Below are positions 1 to 8,879 of a DNA stretch of 64,000 nucleotides, in pieces. The position numbers and the translations under genes are program-made. The notes beneath the pieces are model-generated. The model was given only the letters and a program-made list of their open reading frames with translations. It was not told the DNA's origin and searched no databases. The stretch spans positions 310,001 to 374,000 of the forward strand of contig NZ_JAFBCX010000003.1 of assembly GCF_016907955.1 (NCBI RefSeq), read 5' to 3'. The stretch is from Lentzea nigeriaca. GTDB lineage: Bacteria; Actinomycetota; Actinomycetes; Mycobacteriales; Pseudonocardiaceae. The first letter of the stretch is position 1; every line of letters starts with the position of its first letter.

Positions 1-1533
1 GCCGCGCAGGACACGGTCACCGACGAGATCGCCGCGGCGGCCTCGGCGCGGGCGACCAGCGCCACCGTCGTCGCGTGGACCGTCGGCGCGGGCGGTGCCG
101 CGCTGTTCGTCCTGGTCGTGTGGCTCGTGATCGTCGTCCGCCGCTCGATCGCGAACCCGTTGCGCAACCTCACCGACGCGGCGGGCGCGGTGGCCGATCT
201 CGCCGGCCGCGAGCTGGTGCGCGTCTCCGACACCGAGACGGCGGACGAGCAGGTGCCGCTGCTGCGCGAGATCGAGGTGTCGTCGGGCAACGAGCTCGGC
301 AGGCTCGCCGAGGCGTTCAACCGCGTGCAGGGCACCGCGGCGCAGCTCGTGGAACGGCAGGCGGTCACGCGGCAGAACGTGAGCCTGATGTTCGCCAACG
401 TCGCCAAGCGCACGCAGAGCCTCGTCAGCAGGCAGCTCGCGCTCGTCGACGAGCTGGAGCGCGACGAGCAGAACGAGCGGCTGCTCGCCAGCCTGTACCA
501 GCTCGACCACCTCTCCACCCGGTTGCGGCGCACCGCCGACAACCTGCTCGTGATCGCGGGCGCCCGCGAGGACGGCAAGCTGTCCGGCCCGATGGAGCTC
601 GGCACCGTCCTGCGTTCGGCGCTGGCGGAGATCGAGGACTACCAACGGGTCCGGCTCGGCTCCGTCAGCAAGATCACGATGCCGTCCTCGCTCGGCTCGG
701 ACCTGATCCTGTTGTTCGCGGAACTGCTGGACAACGCGACCTCGTTCTCGCCACCGGAGTCCACTGTGGAGGTCGGCACGGCACGCGCGGCCGACGGCTC
801 CTGCGTCGTGAAGATCGTCGACCACGGCATCGGGATGACCGAGGCCAGGCTCGCCGAGGAGAACCTGCGCCTGGTGGACCGCGAACGGCTGGACATCACG
901 CCGACCAGCGTGCTGGGTCTGTTCGTGGTGGGCCGGCTGGCGCGCCGGCATTCCCTCGCCGTCGACCTGCTCCCGACCGAGGGCGGCGGCGTCACCGCGC
1001 GGGTGATGGTGCCGTCCCGGCTGCTGAGGCAGGACGACCGGCCTTCGCGGTCGTCGCTGCTGGCGCCCGCGCCACCGGCACCGCTGGACGGCAGGGTGTT
1101 CGGCTGGTTCATGGACGAGCCGACCACGACGTTGCCGGTCATGAGCGACCAGACCACGACGTTGCCCGTCGTGAGCGACGAGCCCGAGCACCTGGCGGGC
1201 GAGCTGACCGCGGAGATCACGCTGGTGTCGTCGGCCATCGCGCGGGTGGCGGTCCAGCCGCAGCCCGCCCCACCACCGCCCGCGATGGCACCGGAGCAGG
1301 CGGGACGCGCGGGGCTGACCCGGCGGGTGCCGGGCGCCAACCTCGCCCCGAGCCTGCGCACCAGCACCGGCACGACCGCGAAGCCGGCCGCGCCGGCTGC
1401 CGAGAACACCGCCTCCTGGCAGGACCGCGACCCCGCCGCCGAACGAGCCGCGCTCGACGCGTTCGCGGACGGTCTGGCACTGGGCGCCGCCGCCGGAGCA
1501 GGCACGCAACCCACGAGAGAAGGCACTGAATGA
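1..1533 (+). CDS. cvnA: Sensor-like histidine kinase of a conservon, CvnA (5' partial)
   Basis: The gene enters the window already open, so the start and the extracellular sensor part are missing. Reading from base 1, a membrane segment lies at about window residues 21-46, followed by a HAMP-like linker. A long helical kinase-like region and an HATPase domain follow, with N-box DNATSFS (bases 730-750) and G-box DHGIGM (820-837). The C-terminal third is Ala/Pro-rich and looks disordered. Family knowledge: CvnA proteins sense at the membrane and work with a Roadblock protein, a DUF742 protein and a small GTPase in a G-protein-like complex. It overlaps cvnB by ATGA. I am sure of the family; its signal is unknown. 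Confidence 0.93.
   Translation, partial: AAQDTVTDEIAAAASARATSATVVAWTVGAGGAALFVLVVWLVIVVRRSIANPLRNLTDAAGAVADLAGRELVRVSDTETADEQVPLLREIEVSSGNELGRLAEAFNRVQGTAAQLVERQAVTRQNVSLMFANVAKRTQSLVSRQLALVDELERDEQNERLLASLYQLDHLSTRLRRTADNLLVIAGAREDGKLSGPMELGTVLRSALAEIEDYQRVRLGSVSKITMPSSLGSDLILLFAELLDNATSFSPPESTVEVGTARAADGSCVVKIVDHGIGMTEARLAEENLRLVDRERLDITPTSVLGLFVVGRLARRHSLAVDLLPTEGGGVTARVMVPSRLLRQDDRPSRSSLLAPAPPAPLDGRVFGWFMDEPTTTLPVMSDQTTTLPVVSDEPEHLAGELTAEITLVSSAIARVAVQPQPAPPPPAMAPEQAGRAGLTRRVPGANLAPSLRTSTGTTAKPAAPAAENTASWQDRDPAAERAALDAFADGLALGAAAGAGTQPTREGTE
1122..1179 (+). repeat. Imperfect 30-bp tandem duplication inside cvnA
   Basis: Two copies of a 28-base unit at 1122-1149 and 1152-1179 begin GACCACGACGTTGCC and end GTGAGCGAC or ATGAGCGAC, at an exact 30-base period. 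They encode the peptide TTTLPV(M/V)SD twice in the disordered tail of CvnA. The copies differ by two or three bases, so the duplication is not brand new. It keeps the reading frame. Confidence 0.75.
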
Positions 1534-1967
1534 GCGCGCTTCCCGCCGCACGGACGAGCGTCGAGGCACAGAACTTCAACTGGCTCGTGACCCGGTTCGC
1601 GCAAGCCACCCCCGGCGCACTGGCCGCGATCGCGGTGTCGTCCGACGGTCTGCTCATCGCGATGTCGACGGATCTGGTGCGGGAGAACGCCGATCGGCTG
1701 GCGGCGATCACCTCGGCCATGCTGAGCCTCGCGGGCGGCGTCTCGGACTGCCACCCGCTCGGCGGGCCGGACAAGGTCATCGTCGAGCTGGGGCACGGCT
1801 ACCTGATCGTCTCCACCATCAGCATCGGCTGCGCGCTCGGCGTGCTGGCGTCCAAACAGGCCGGTCTCGGCACGATCGGCTACGAGATGGCGATGTTCGC
1901 CAACCGCGCCAGCGCCGTGCTCACCCCGCAGGTGATCGAGGAACTCAAGTTCACGGTCGGGCGGTAA
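1530..1967 (+). CDS. cvnB: Roadblock/LC7-domain protein CvnB
   Basis: This 145-residue protein matches the Roadblock/LC7 fold used by CvnB proteins: it starts with FNWLVTRFAQATPG, continues with the beta strand AIAVSSDGLLIAMS, and carries the typical hydrophobic strand GYLIVSTISIGCALGVL. Roadblock proteins are thought to stimulate nucleotide turnover of the partner small GTPase, here CvnD. The ATG overlaps the cvnA stop as ATGA, so translation is coupled. It is a soluble protein with no signal peptide. Confidence 0.93.
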   Translation: MSALPAARTSVEAQNFNWLVTRFAQATPGALAAIAVSSDGLLIAMSTDLVRENADRLAAITSAMLSLAGGVSDCHPLGGPDKVIVELGHGYLIVSTISIGCALGVLASKQAGLGTIGYEMAMFANRASAVLTPQVIEELKFTVGR

Positions 1968-1971
1968 GGAC

Positions 1972-2322
1972 ATGCAGGACCGCGAGGTCTCGCTGCTGCG
2001 GCCGTACCTGCTCACGTCGGGACGGGCGGGGCCGATCGACCGCAACCTCGAGATCGAGGCCCAGGTGCTCACCACCGAGCTCGGCGCGGCGTCCCACGCG
2101 AGCCTGTCGTTCGAGCGCCGCGACATCGTGGCGCTGTGCACGAAGACCATGTCGGTGGCGGAGGTCGCCGCGATCCTCGGGCTGCACATCGGTGTGGCCC
2201 GGGTTCTCGTGGCGGACCTCGCGGCGCTCGGGTACGTCGTCGTCCACCGTCCGGCCGCCGGCCTCGCCGGCGACCCCGCCATGATCGAGAGGATCATCCG
2301 CCGCCTTGAAGCAATCAGCTGA
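1972..2322 (+). CDS. cvnC: DUF742 protein CvnC
   Basis: This is a 116-residue DUF742 protein. The diagnostic features are RPYLLTSGR near the N-terminus, the FERRDIV segment, and a winged-helix-like stretch MSVAEVAAILGLHIGVARV followed by ADLAALGYV. It is the third member of the conservon, starting 4 bases after cvnB and overlapping cvnD by 17 bases. CvnC proteins are part of the membrane-associated signalling complex; their biochemical role is poorly defined. Confidence 0.93.
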   Translation: MQDREVSLLRPYLLTSGRAGPIDRNLEIEAQVLTTELGAASHASLSFERRDIVALCTKTMSVAEVAAILGLHIGVARVLVADLAALGYVVVHRPAAGLAGDPAMIERIIRRLEAIS

Positions 2323-2890
2323 ATCCCGCACCCCGACACCGGTCAAGATCATCATCGCGGGCGGTTTCGGGGTCGGGAAGACGACTGCCGTGTCGTCCAT
2401 CTCCGAAATCACCCCGCTGCGCACCGAGGCGGCCATCACCACGGCGTCCGACGACGTGGACCGCACCGCCCACGTCCCCGACAAGACCACCACCACCGTG
2501 GCACTGGACTTCGGCTGCATCACGATCGACGACGACATCAAGCTGTACCTGTTCGGCACACCCGGCCAGGACCGCTTCGGCTTCATGTGGCGAGATCTGG
2601 TGCTCGGCGCGCTGGGCGCGCTCGTGATCGTCGACACCCGGCGCATCGACGAGTGCTATCCGGCCGTCGACTACTTCGAGAAGGCGGGCCTGCCGTTCGT
2701 CGTCGCCGTCAACCTGTTCGAGGGCAGGCTGAGCCACGCCGTGGCGGACATCCGCTGGGCACTGGCCATCGGCGACCACGTCCCGCTGATCACGTTCGAC
2801 GCCCGCGTGAAGGTGTCGGTCCGCGACGCGCTGCTGACCGTGCTGCGGACCACGCTGCAACGCGTGACCTCCCCAGCGGCTCAGGGGTAG
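2306..2890 (+). CDS. cvnD: Small GTP-binding protein CvnD
   Basis: This 194-residue Ras-like ATP/GTP-binding protein has a P-loop GGFGVGKT (residues 19-26), a switch II-like FGTPGQDRF, and the VVAVNLF strand where G proteins carry their base-recognition NKxD loop. The start is TTG at 2306, inside the end of cvnC. Its 3' end overlaps the oppositely oriented deaminase gene by 10 bases. In conservons CvnD is the GTPase output, and the operon can control development or secondary metabolism. Nothing here shows which. Confidence 0.93.
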   Translation: MKQSAESRTPTPVKIIIAGGFGVGKTTAVSSISEITPLRTEAAITTASDDVDRTAHVPDKTTTTVALDFGCITIDDDIKLYLFGTPGQDRFGFMWRDLVLGALGALVIVDTRRIDECYPAVDYFEKAGLPFVVAVNLFEGRLSHAVADIRWALAIGDHVPLITFDARVKVSVRDALLTVLRTTLQRVTSPAAQG

Positions 2891-3297
2891 TAACCCTCGA
2901 CCGGTTCCTTCGCCTCGTCGTAGAGGTGCGGCCCGTCGGTCGGGACGGCCGCGAACCCTCCCGACGTCTTCAACCCGTTCAACTGATCACCGGAAAGTGC
3001 GAACACCACGTGCCCGATGCCCGACCGCGCCAAGGCACCCGAGCACATCTGGCACGGTTCGCAGCTCGTGTACATCGTGGTCCCGGCGGCCGTGGCCGGG
3101 TCCAGCGACCGCGCCGCCCACCGCGCCAGCTTCAGCTCGGGGTGGGCGGTGATGTCGTCGTCGGTCAGGGAGGAGTTGCGTTCCTCGGCGAGCACGGTGC
3201 CGTCCGGCCCGACGAGCAGCGACCCGAACGGCGGGTTGCCGCCCGCCCGCGCCTCGGCCGCCAGCGCGATCGCCCGCCGCAGATGTTCTTCGTTCAC
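2881..3297 (-). CDS. Cytidine/guanine deaminase-fold nucleoside deaminase
   Basis: This 138-residue zinc deaminase has the catalytic triplet HPE in ITAHPELKLARW, with Glu as proton shuttle, and the zinc cysteines in SCEPCQMC. The N-terminal GNPPFGSLLVGPDG is typical of the CMP/dCMP or guanine deaminase group. The substrate cannot be told from sequence; guanine deaminase or tRNA-type family members are both possible. GTG at 3297 overlaps the stop of the upstream LLM oxidoreductase as GTGA, so the two genes form an operon. Confidence 0.85.
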   Translation of the reverse strand: MNEEHLRRAIALAAEARAGGNPPFGSLLVGPDGTVLAEERNSSLTDDDITAHPELKLARWAARSLDPATAAGTTMYTSCEPCQMCSGALARSGIGHVVFALSGDQLNGLKTSGGFAAVPTDGPHLYDEAKEPVEGYYP

Positions 3298-4121
3298 CGG
3301 AAATCCTTTCGCACCGCGGCCAACGCGTGCCAGGCGACCTCCGGATGCCGCGTCTCCTCCGGATCGCCGACGAACGGGTCGAGCACCACCGCGTGCGCTC
3401 CGTCCGCGCGCAGTCCTTCCAGGTCCGCCACGACCTGGTCCAGCGTGCCCTCGCCGAGCCGCCGGTTCTCGAGCGGCTCGGCGGTCAGCCTCAGCATGAC
3501 GCGCGGCGCAGGCAAGGGCCGCGGCCGGTTCTCGGCGGCGGCGAGGACTTCCAGTCGTGCCAACGCTTCCCGCCATCCCGCCGGGGTCTGCCGCAGCGGG
3601 TGCCAGGCGTCCGCGAGCCGGACCACGCGGCGCAGCGCGCCGTCGCTGTGACCGCCCACCCAGATCGGGATGTCCCCCGCGCGGTAACCCTCGTCCTGCC
3701 ACGCCTCGCGCACCGTCGTGATCAGCTCGTCGGTCAGCTTTCCCCGGCGCTCGAACGGAACCCCGAGCGCCGCGAACTCCTCGCGCGCCCACCCGATCCC
3801 GACGCCGAGCACGAACCGGCCGCCGCTCAGGTCGGCCAGGTTGGCCGCCATCCGCGCGACCAGCAGAGGATGGCGGTAGGGCGCGATCAGCACCGTCGTG
3901 CCGAGGGTGATCCGCTCGGTGACGCCGGCAAGCCACGACAGCGCGGTGAACGGCTCGTAGAACGGTGCCGGGTACTGCTGGGCCACATCGGGCGTCACCA
4001 CGACATGGTCGGACATCAGCAGCATGTCGAAGCCGAGGCCCTCCACCGTCCGCGCCCAGTCGCGCAGTACGCCGGGGCTGGTGCCGGGGCCGAAGTTCGG
4101 GACGTTCACACCGATCAACAC
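3294..4121 (-). CDS. LLM-class (F420 or flavin) oxidoreductase
   Basis: This 275-residue luciferase-like monooxygenase-fold protein has MLIGVNVPNFGPG at the start, LLMSDHVVV in the first beta-alpha units, the conserved LGTTVLIAPYRHPL strand, and GRFVLGVGIGWAREEF, typical of F420-dependent family members. The cofactor and substrate are inferred only from the family. It is the first gene of a two-gene operon with the deaminase and is divergent from the Lrp regulator at 4216. Confidence 0.88.
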   Translation of the reverse strand: MLIGVNVPNFGPGTSPGVLRDWARTVEGLGFDMLLMSDHVVVTPDVAQQYPAPFYEPFTALSWLAGVTERITLGTTVLIAPYRHPLLVARMAANLADLSGGRFVLGVGIGWAREEFAALGVPFERRGKLTDELITTVREAWQDEGYRAGDIPIWVGGHSDGALRRVVRLADAWHPLRQTPAGWREALARLEVLAAAENRPRPLPAPRVMLRLTAEPLENRRLGEGTLDQVVADLEGLRADGAHAVVLDPFVGDPEETRHPEVAWHALAAVRKDFR

Positions 4122-4215
4122 GTGATCAAGACTATGAGCCCGAACGCCTGTGACAGAAGAGATCGTTCACGGCATCCGGGCCCGGACGCCGTGGATTCCA
4201 CGGTAGCTTCGGCGG

Positions 4216-4668
4216 ATGACCGAGACCCTGGACGCGACCGACTGGGCCATCCTCGCCGAGCTGCAGCAGGACGGCAGGGTGCCGCTCACCGAGCTCGGCC
4301 GCCGGGTCAACCTCAGCGCGTCGGCCACGACCGAACGCGTCAAGCGGCTGGAGAGCACCGGAGTCATCACCGGCTACCGAGCCACCGTGGATCTCGGCAA
4401 GGTCGGCTACGGCGTTCTCGCCGTCGTGCGGCTGAAGTACCCCGGCAACCAGCACCAGCCACTGCACCGGCTGATGGCCGAACGCACCGAGATCCTCGAA
4501 TGCCTGCGCACCACGGGTGAGGACTGCTACACCCTCAAGGTCGCCGCCACTTCGATGCCGCACCTGGAGAAGGTGGTGGACGAGCTGATGGCGTTCGGCA
4601 GCACCACGACGAGCATCGTCTACAGCCAGACCGCGGCCTACCGCGGCGTGAGCGCACCGAACGCCTGA
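4216..4668 (+). CDS. Lrp/AsnC family transcriptional regulator
   Basis: This 150-residue protein has an N-terminal winged helix-turn-helix (LTELGRRVNLSASATTERV, then RLESTGVITGYRATVD) and a C-terminal RAM ligand-binding domain (VVRLKYPG, LRTTGEDCYTLKVAATS). Lrp proteins bind amino acids or related small molecules and form octamers. It is divergent from the LLM oxidoreductase and upstream of the FAD monooxygenase, and could regulate either. Confidence 0.92.
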   Translation: MTETLDATDWAILAELQQDGRVPLTELGRRVNLSASATTERVKRLESTGVITGYRATVDLGKVGYGVLAVVRLKYPGNQHQPLHRLMAERTEILECLRTTGEDCYTLKVAATSMPHLEKVVDELMAFGSTTTSIVYSQTAAYRGVSAPNA

Positions 4669-4768
4669 CCGGTCGGCCCATCTCGTCGCGCAGCGCCTGT
4701 TCCGCCGCGGCCGGATCACCGAACCGCACGGCCTGGGCGGCGTCGGCGTGGACGAATGCGCCGTTCAT
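4535..4768 (-). other. Possible short gene or gene remnant between Lrp and the monooxygenase
   Basis: An ATG at 4768 on the minus strand opens a frame beginning MNGAFVHADAAQAVRFGDPA, and its first 35 codons have the high-GC third positions expected of real genes. It runs on antisense into the lrp gene, where the codon pattern becomes arginine- and serine-rich and no longer looks coding. I do not recognise it. It may be a truncated 5' gene fragment. Otherwise 4669-4904 contains only the ribosome binding site of the monooxygenase. Confidence 0.25.
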
Positions 4769-4904
4769 CGGTCGCTCGTGCTGGCGACGATTCCCTTCTG
4801 ACAGCCGGTGTGCGCGCGATGCCAGCGCGATGTGCGTCCCCTGCCAGCGGCCGGCCGCAGTCTTGGCCGGTCGCCGGAGATCCGGTGGCAGAAGGGGATT
4901 TCTC

Positions 4905-6401
4905 ATGCATGACGTAGTGATCGTGGGCGCGGGCCCTGTCGGTCTCCTGCTCGCCGGCGAGCTCGGCCTCGCGGGGCGTTCGGTCCTCGTGCTCGAACGG
5001 GAACCGGCGCCCGGCTCGCCGTGGCGGACGGCGCCTCTCGGGGTGCGAGGCCTGTTCACCAGGTCCATCGAGGTGCTGGACCGCCGCGGGATGCTGGAGC
5101 CGTTGCTGGCGACGGCGGGCGATCCCGCCGCCCTCGCCGGGCCACGGCGGCGGGCGGTGGGTCATTTCGCCGGCATCATGCTCGACGCGGCCAACCTCGA
5201 CACCGGCCCGCAGCCGTTCGGGTTGCCCAGCTCGACACCGGAGTTCGTGATGACCGACCTCGGCACCGTCGAGACGGTGCTGTCCGAGCGAGCCGTCAAG
5301 CTCGGCGTGGAAATCCGTTACGGCGCCGAGGTTTCCGCCATCACCCAGGACGACAGGACCGTCGTCGTGAGCGACGGCGAACAGGAGTACGCGGCGCGCT
5401 GGGTCGTGGGCTGCGACGGCGGGCGCAGCGCCGTGCGTACCCTCGCGGGCTTCGGCTTCGACGGCACCGAGCCGACGTTCACCGGCTACGTGATGCTGGC
5501 GACCATCACGAACGAAGAGCGGCTCGACCCCGGCTTCACGCTGACGCCGGAGGGCATGTACATCAACATGCCCACGCCTGGGCACATCGGCATGATGGAC
5601 TTCGACGGCGGCGCGTTCGACCGGTCCCAGGAGCTGACCCGCGACCACCTCCAGGCCGTGCTGCGCCGCGTGTCCGGCATCGACGTGACGGTGACCGACG
5701 TCCGGTTCGCCTCCAGCTTCACCGACAGGGCCAGGCAGGCGACGACCTATCGGCGAGGACGCGTCCTGCTCGCGGGAGACGCCGCGCACATCATGTCGCC
5801 GCTCGGCGGGCAGGGCCTCAACACCGGCCTCGGCGACGCCGTGAACCTGGGCTGGAAGCTCGCCGCGACCGTGCGTGGAAGTGCGCCGGAAGGCCTGCTC
5901 GACACCTACGACGGCGAACGCCGTCCGGTCGGCGCCCAGGCGCTCGACTGGACCCGCGCCCAGGTGGCGACCATGCGGCCGGACCCGCACGCCCAGGCGA
6001 TCCAGGCCGTCGTCAGGGACCTGCTCGCGACCAGGGACGGCACCAACTACGTGGTCCGGAAGATGACGGGCGCGACGACCCGCTACGACCTCGGCGACGA
6101 GCACCCGCTGGTCGGGCGCAGCGCCCCGGACTTCCGCCTGGAGGACGGCTCCCGCCTGGCCGACCTGATGCAGGACGGGCGAGGTGTCGTCCTCGACTTC
6201 AGTGCCGACGGGTGTCTGAGGGATTCGGGCTGGGACGCCGACGTGCGGTATGCCGCGGGTCCCGCCGTGGACGACCTCGGTCTGGGCGCCGTGCTGGTCC
6301 GGCCCGACGGGATCGTCGCCTGGGTCGGCGATCGCGTCCCCGACCGGGAAGGCTTCGACCGTGCCGCTCGCCGGTGGTTCGGCGCCTCCGGGGCTCGGTG
6401 A
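4905..6401 (+). CDS. Class A FAD-dependent monooxygenase (PheA/TfdB family)
   Basis: This 498-residue flavoprotein hydroxylase has an N-terminal GAGPVGLLLAGEL dinucleotide fold, the second FAD motif GDAAHIMSPLGGQGLN and the following GDAVNLGWKLAA. The last about 100 residues form a thioredoxin-like C-terminal domain (DFRLEDGSRLADLM), as in phenol and polyketide hydroxylases. The chosen ATG follows GAAGGGGA; longer upstream starts are not needed. Family role: NAD(P)H-driven hydroxylation of an aromatic or polyketide-like substrate. It stands alone, ending at a strong hairpin. Confidence 0.9.
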   Translation: MHDVVIVGAGPVGLLLAGELGLAGRSVLVLEREPAPGSPWRTAPLGVRGLFTRSIEVLDRRGMLEPLLATAGDPAALAGPRRRAVGHFAGIMLDAANLDTGPQPFGLPSSTPEFVMTDLGTVETVLSERAVKLGVEIRYGAEVSAITQDDRTVVVSDGEQEYAARWVVGCDGGRSAVRTLAGFGFDGTEPTFTGYVMLATITNEERLDPGFTLTPEGMYINMPTPGHIGMMDFDGGAFDRSQELTRDHLQAVLRRVSGIDVTVTDVRFASSFTDRARQATTYRRGRVLLAGDAAHIMSPLGGQGLNTGLGDAVNLGWKLAATVRGSAPEGLLDTYDGERRPVGAQALDWTRAQVATMRPDPHAQAIQAVVRDLLATRDGTNYVVRKMTGATTRYDLGDEHPLVGRSAPDFRLEDGSRLADLMQDGRGVVLDFSADGCLRDSGWDADVRYAAGPAVDDLGLGAVLVRPDGIVAWVGDRVPDREGFDRAARRWFGASGAR

Positions 6402-6447
6402 CGAGCAGCCCTCTAAGGCGGAGAGCTGAGACAGGCTCTCCAGGAGT

Positions 6448-6484
6448 GGTCCTCCGCCTCGGCAGTGCGCCGAGGCGGAGGACC
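6448..6484. terminator. Bidirectional hairpin terminator
   Basis: A perfect 16-bp inverted repeat (6448-6463 with 6469-6484) has a 5-base loop AGTGC. It sits between the ends of two convergent genes (6401 plus, 6492 minus) and can serve both. No long T run follows, as is usual in high-GC actinomycetes. Confidence 0.85.
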
Positions 6485-6491
6485 ATCCTCG

Positions 6492-7511
6492 TCAACCCGT
6501 CGTGCTGACGACTCGGTCGTCCATGGAGCCGGGGCTGCCCTTCCCGTCGCGGTTCGACGTCGAGAACCACAACGTGCCGTCCGGTGCCGAGGCGACCGCA
6601 CGCAGGCGGCCGTACCTGCCGGAGAACAACGCCTGCGGCTGGCCGACACCCCCGTCGGCGTTGACCGGGATCTTCCACAGCCGCTGGCCGCGCAACGCCG
6701 CCATGTAGAGGCTGCCCTGGTGGAACGCGAGGCCGCTCGGCGAGGCCACCGCGGTCGACCAGGTCAGCAGCGGGTTCACGAACCTGGCGTCGTTGCAGGG
6801 ACCTTCGCAGGTCGGCCAGCCGTAGTTGCCGCCGCGCTGGATGCGGTTGACCTCGTCGAGCCGGCTCTGTCCCAGCTCTGCCGCGTACATCCGGCCCGCG
6901 CTGTCCCAGGCCAGGCCCTGGACGTTGCGGTGCCCCAGGCTGTAGACCAGCGACGAGTTCGGGTTGTCCGGTGCGGGCCTGCCGTCCATCGTCATGCGCA
7001 GGACCTTGCCGCCCAGCGAGTTCGGGTTCTGCGCGTTGGCGGTGTTGCCCGCGTCGCCGGTGCCCGCGTAGAGCAGTCCGTCCGGTCCGAACGACAGACC
7101 GCCACCGTTGTGGATCGTCTGTCCACGCGGGATGCCGGTCACGATCGGCTGCGGTGTCTCGCCGATGCGGAACCGGGCGATCCGGTTGTCCGAACTGGAC
7201 GTGTAGTAGACGAACAGGTACCGGTCGGTGGCGTAGTTCGGCGAGACGGCGATGCCCAGCAGACCTCCTTCACCCTGCGCCGAGACATCGGGGATGCGGG
7301 CGACCTCGCGCGTCGTCCCGTTGTCGACCGACAGCACGCGGGCCGAGCCGCGTTCGGTCACCAGCGACGTCCCGTCCGGCAGGAACGCGATGTCCCAGGG
7401 CACGGCCAGGTTCGTCGCCAGGTCGCGCTCGACGGCGGCGGCCGTACCCGGTGTCAACGCCAGACCCACGGCCATCGCGGTGCCGAGCAGCAGACCTTCG
7501 CGGATTCTCAT
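6492..7511 (-). CDS. Secreted PQQ-type glucose/sorbosone dehydrogenase
   Basis: This 339-residue protein has a signal peptide (hydrophobic stretch to LTPGTAAA) followed by a six-bladed beta-propeller of the GSDH family: LAVPWDIAFLPDG, GGLLGIAVSPNY, IHNGGGLSFGPDGLLYAG, GHRNVQGLAWD and GGNYGWPTCEG are the family hallmarks. Such enzymes oxidise sugars outside the cell, usually with PQQ. No PQQ synthesis genes are visible in the window. It is monocistronic and divergent from the nitroreductase; the 226 bases between them are relatively AT-rich and probably hold both promoters. Confidence 0.9.
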   Translation of the reverse strand: MRIREGLLLGTAMAVGLALTPGTAAAVERDLATNLAVPWDIAFLPDGTSLVTERGSARVLSVDNGTTREVARIPDVSAQGEGGLLGIAVSPNYATDRYLFVYYTSSSDNRIARFRIGETPQPIVTGIPRGQTIHNGGGLSFGPDGLLYAGTGDAGNTANAQNPNSLGGKVLRMTMDGRPAPDNPNSSLVYSLGHRNVQGLAWDSAGRMYAAELGQSRLDEVNRIQRGGNYGWPTCEGPCNDARFVNPLLTWSTAVASPSGLAFHQGSLYMAALRGQRLWKIPVNADGGVGQPQALFSGRYGRLRAVASAPDGTLWFSTSNRDGKGSPGSMDDRVVSTTG

Positions 7512-7737
7512 GCATGCCTCCTGTGGTGACGAGGTGTCCGCGGCGGCGGCAGCGCGAGAACTCCATCCGTGTGTAGCACCGTGAGAGCGCGTCCAAAACC
7601 CTGTTCGAAGCCGTTCGACGGAGGTGATTTATTTCGGTCAACACTGAAGTAATCGTGAAGAATGGCGGGGCCGAGTCCCGGTCAGGTAGGGACCTTCGAT
7701 GGTGTGAGCGCCCGGCAGCCGCACCGACAGTGGAGGG

Positions 7738-8748
7738 ATGACGGCTTCACCACGGATTGTCACGGCGGCGCTCGGCCTGACCGCGGAGCAGGTCGAGCGC
7801 GCACTCGTCACCGCGACGCTCGCCCCCTCCGTGCACAACATCCAGCCCTGGCGGTTCAAGGTCCGGCCCGACCGGATCGAGCTGCACACCGACACGTCCC
7901 GCGTGCTGTCCGCGACCGATCCCGAGGACCGCGAGCTGCGGCTGTCCTGCGGTGCGGCGCTCTACAACCTCCGGCTGGCGTTGCAGGGCATGGGCGTGCG
8001 CCCGCTGGTGACGATGCAGCCGGGCAGGGACGCGCCCGGTGCCCTCGCGGTCGTGCGGCGCGGCGGCACGATCAAGATCGACGACGAGAGCCGCGCGCTG
8101 CTCGACGCCGTGCCACGCCGTCGCACGAACCGCAGGCCGTTCCTCGAGGCTCCCGTCGACCCCCGCCAGCGGCACGCGCTGGTCCGCGCCGCCGAGCTGG
8201 AACGCTCGTGGCTGCACGTCGTCACCACGCCGCAGGGGCGCGCCGAGCTCAAGCGGTTCGTCCGCAGGGCGCACGAGATCCAGCTGGCCGATCGGGCCGT
8301 GCAGGCGGAGCTCATCGCGTACACAGGCCACCGTCCCGGCGCCACCGACGGCGTGCCACCGGCCTCGGCAGGCCTGCGCCCGGCGATGCAGGACGAGTGG
8401 GCCTTCCGCGACTTCCGTGGCCAGGAACGCGGCCCCGGCAAGGACTACGAGTCCGATCCGCTCGTCGCGGTCCTCTGCTCCCACTACGACAGCCCGCTCG
8501 GCGATCTCCAGGCGGGACAGGCGATGCAACGGGTCCTGCTCACCGCCACCGTGCGCGGGCTGTCCGCGTCGTTCCTCTCCCAGCCGATCGAGGTGCGGCC
8601 GGTCAGGGAGGACCTGCGCCGCGCACTGGGTGGCGTGCTCGTGCCGCAGACCGTGCTGCGGGTCGGCTACAGCACCCAGGTTCCGGCCTCGCCGCGTCGC
8701 TCCGTCGCGGAACTGCTGGTGGGCGCCGAGGAAGAGGCAGTCTGCTGA
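7738..8748 (+). CDS. Acg-like nitroreductase family protein
   Basis: This 336-residue protein resembles mycobacterial Acg (Rv2032) and related two-half nitroreductase folds: LVTATLAPSVHNIQPWRF near the N-terminus, RRRTNRRPFLEAPVD in the middle, and a C-terminal half ending ALGGVLVPQTVLRVGY. In mycobacteria these proteins are induced by hypoxia and nitric oxide and are thought to sequester flavin. The ATG is preceded by GGAGGG. The flavohemoprotein gene 130 bases downstream supports a link to NO stress. Confidence 0.85.
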   Translation: MTASPRIVTAALGLTAEQVERALVTATLAPSVHNIQPWRFKVRPDRIELHTDTSRVLSATDPEDRELRLSCGAALYNLRLALQGMGVRPLVTMQPGRDAPGALAVVRRGGTIKIDDESRALLDAVPRRRTNRRPFLEAPVDPRQRHALVRAAELERSWLHVVTTPQGRAELKRFVRRAHEIQLADRAVQAELIAYTGHRPGATDGVPPASAGLRPAMQDEWAFRDFRGQERGPGKDYESDPLVAVLCSHYDSPLGDLQAGQAMQRVLLTATVRGLSASFLSQPIEVRPVREDLRRALGGVLVPQTVLRVGYSTQVPASPRRSVAELLVGAEEEAVC

Positions 8749-8879
8749 TCGCTGGAGCCTTCCGGTCGTGATTGCCGGGACGTTGGTCCCGCCCCGCACA
8801 CGACGTTCCGAACTGCGGGCGGACGCCTCTGATCACGCAAGCTCAAGGCATCCGTTCCCATTCGGCCGAGGAGACTTCT

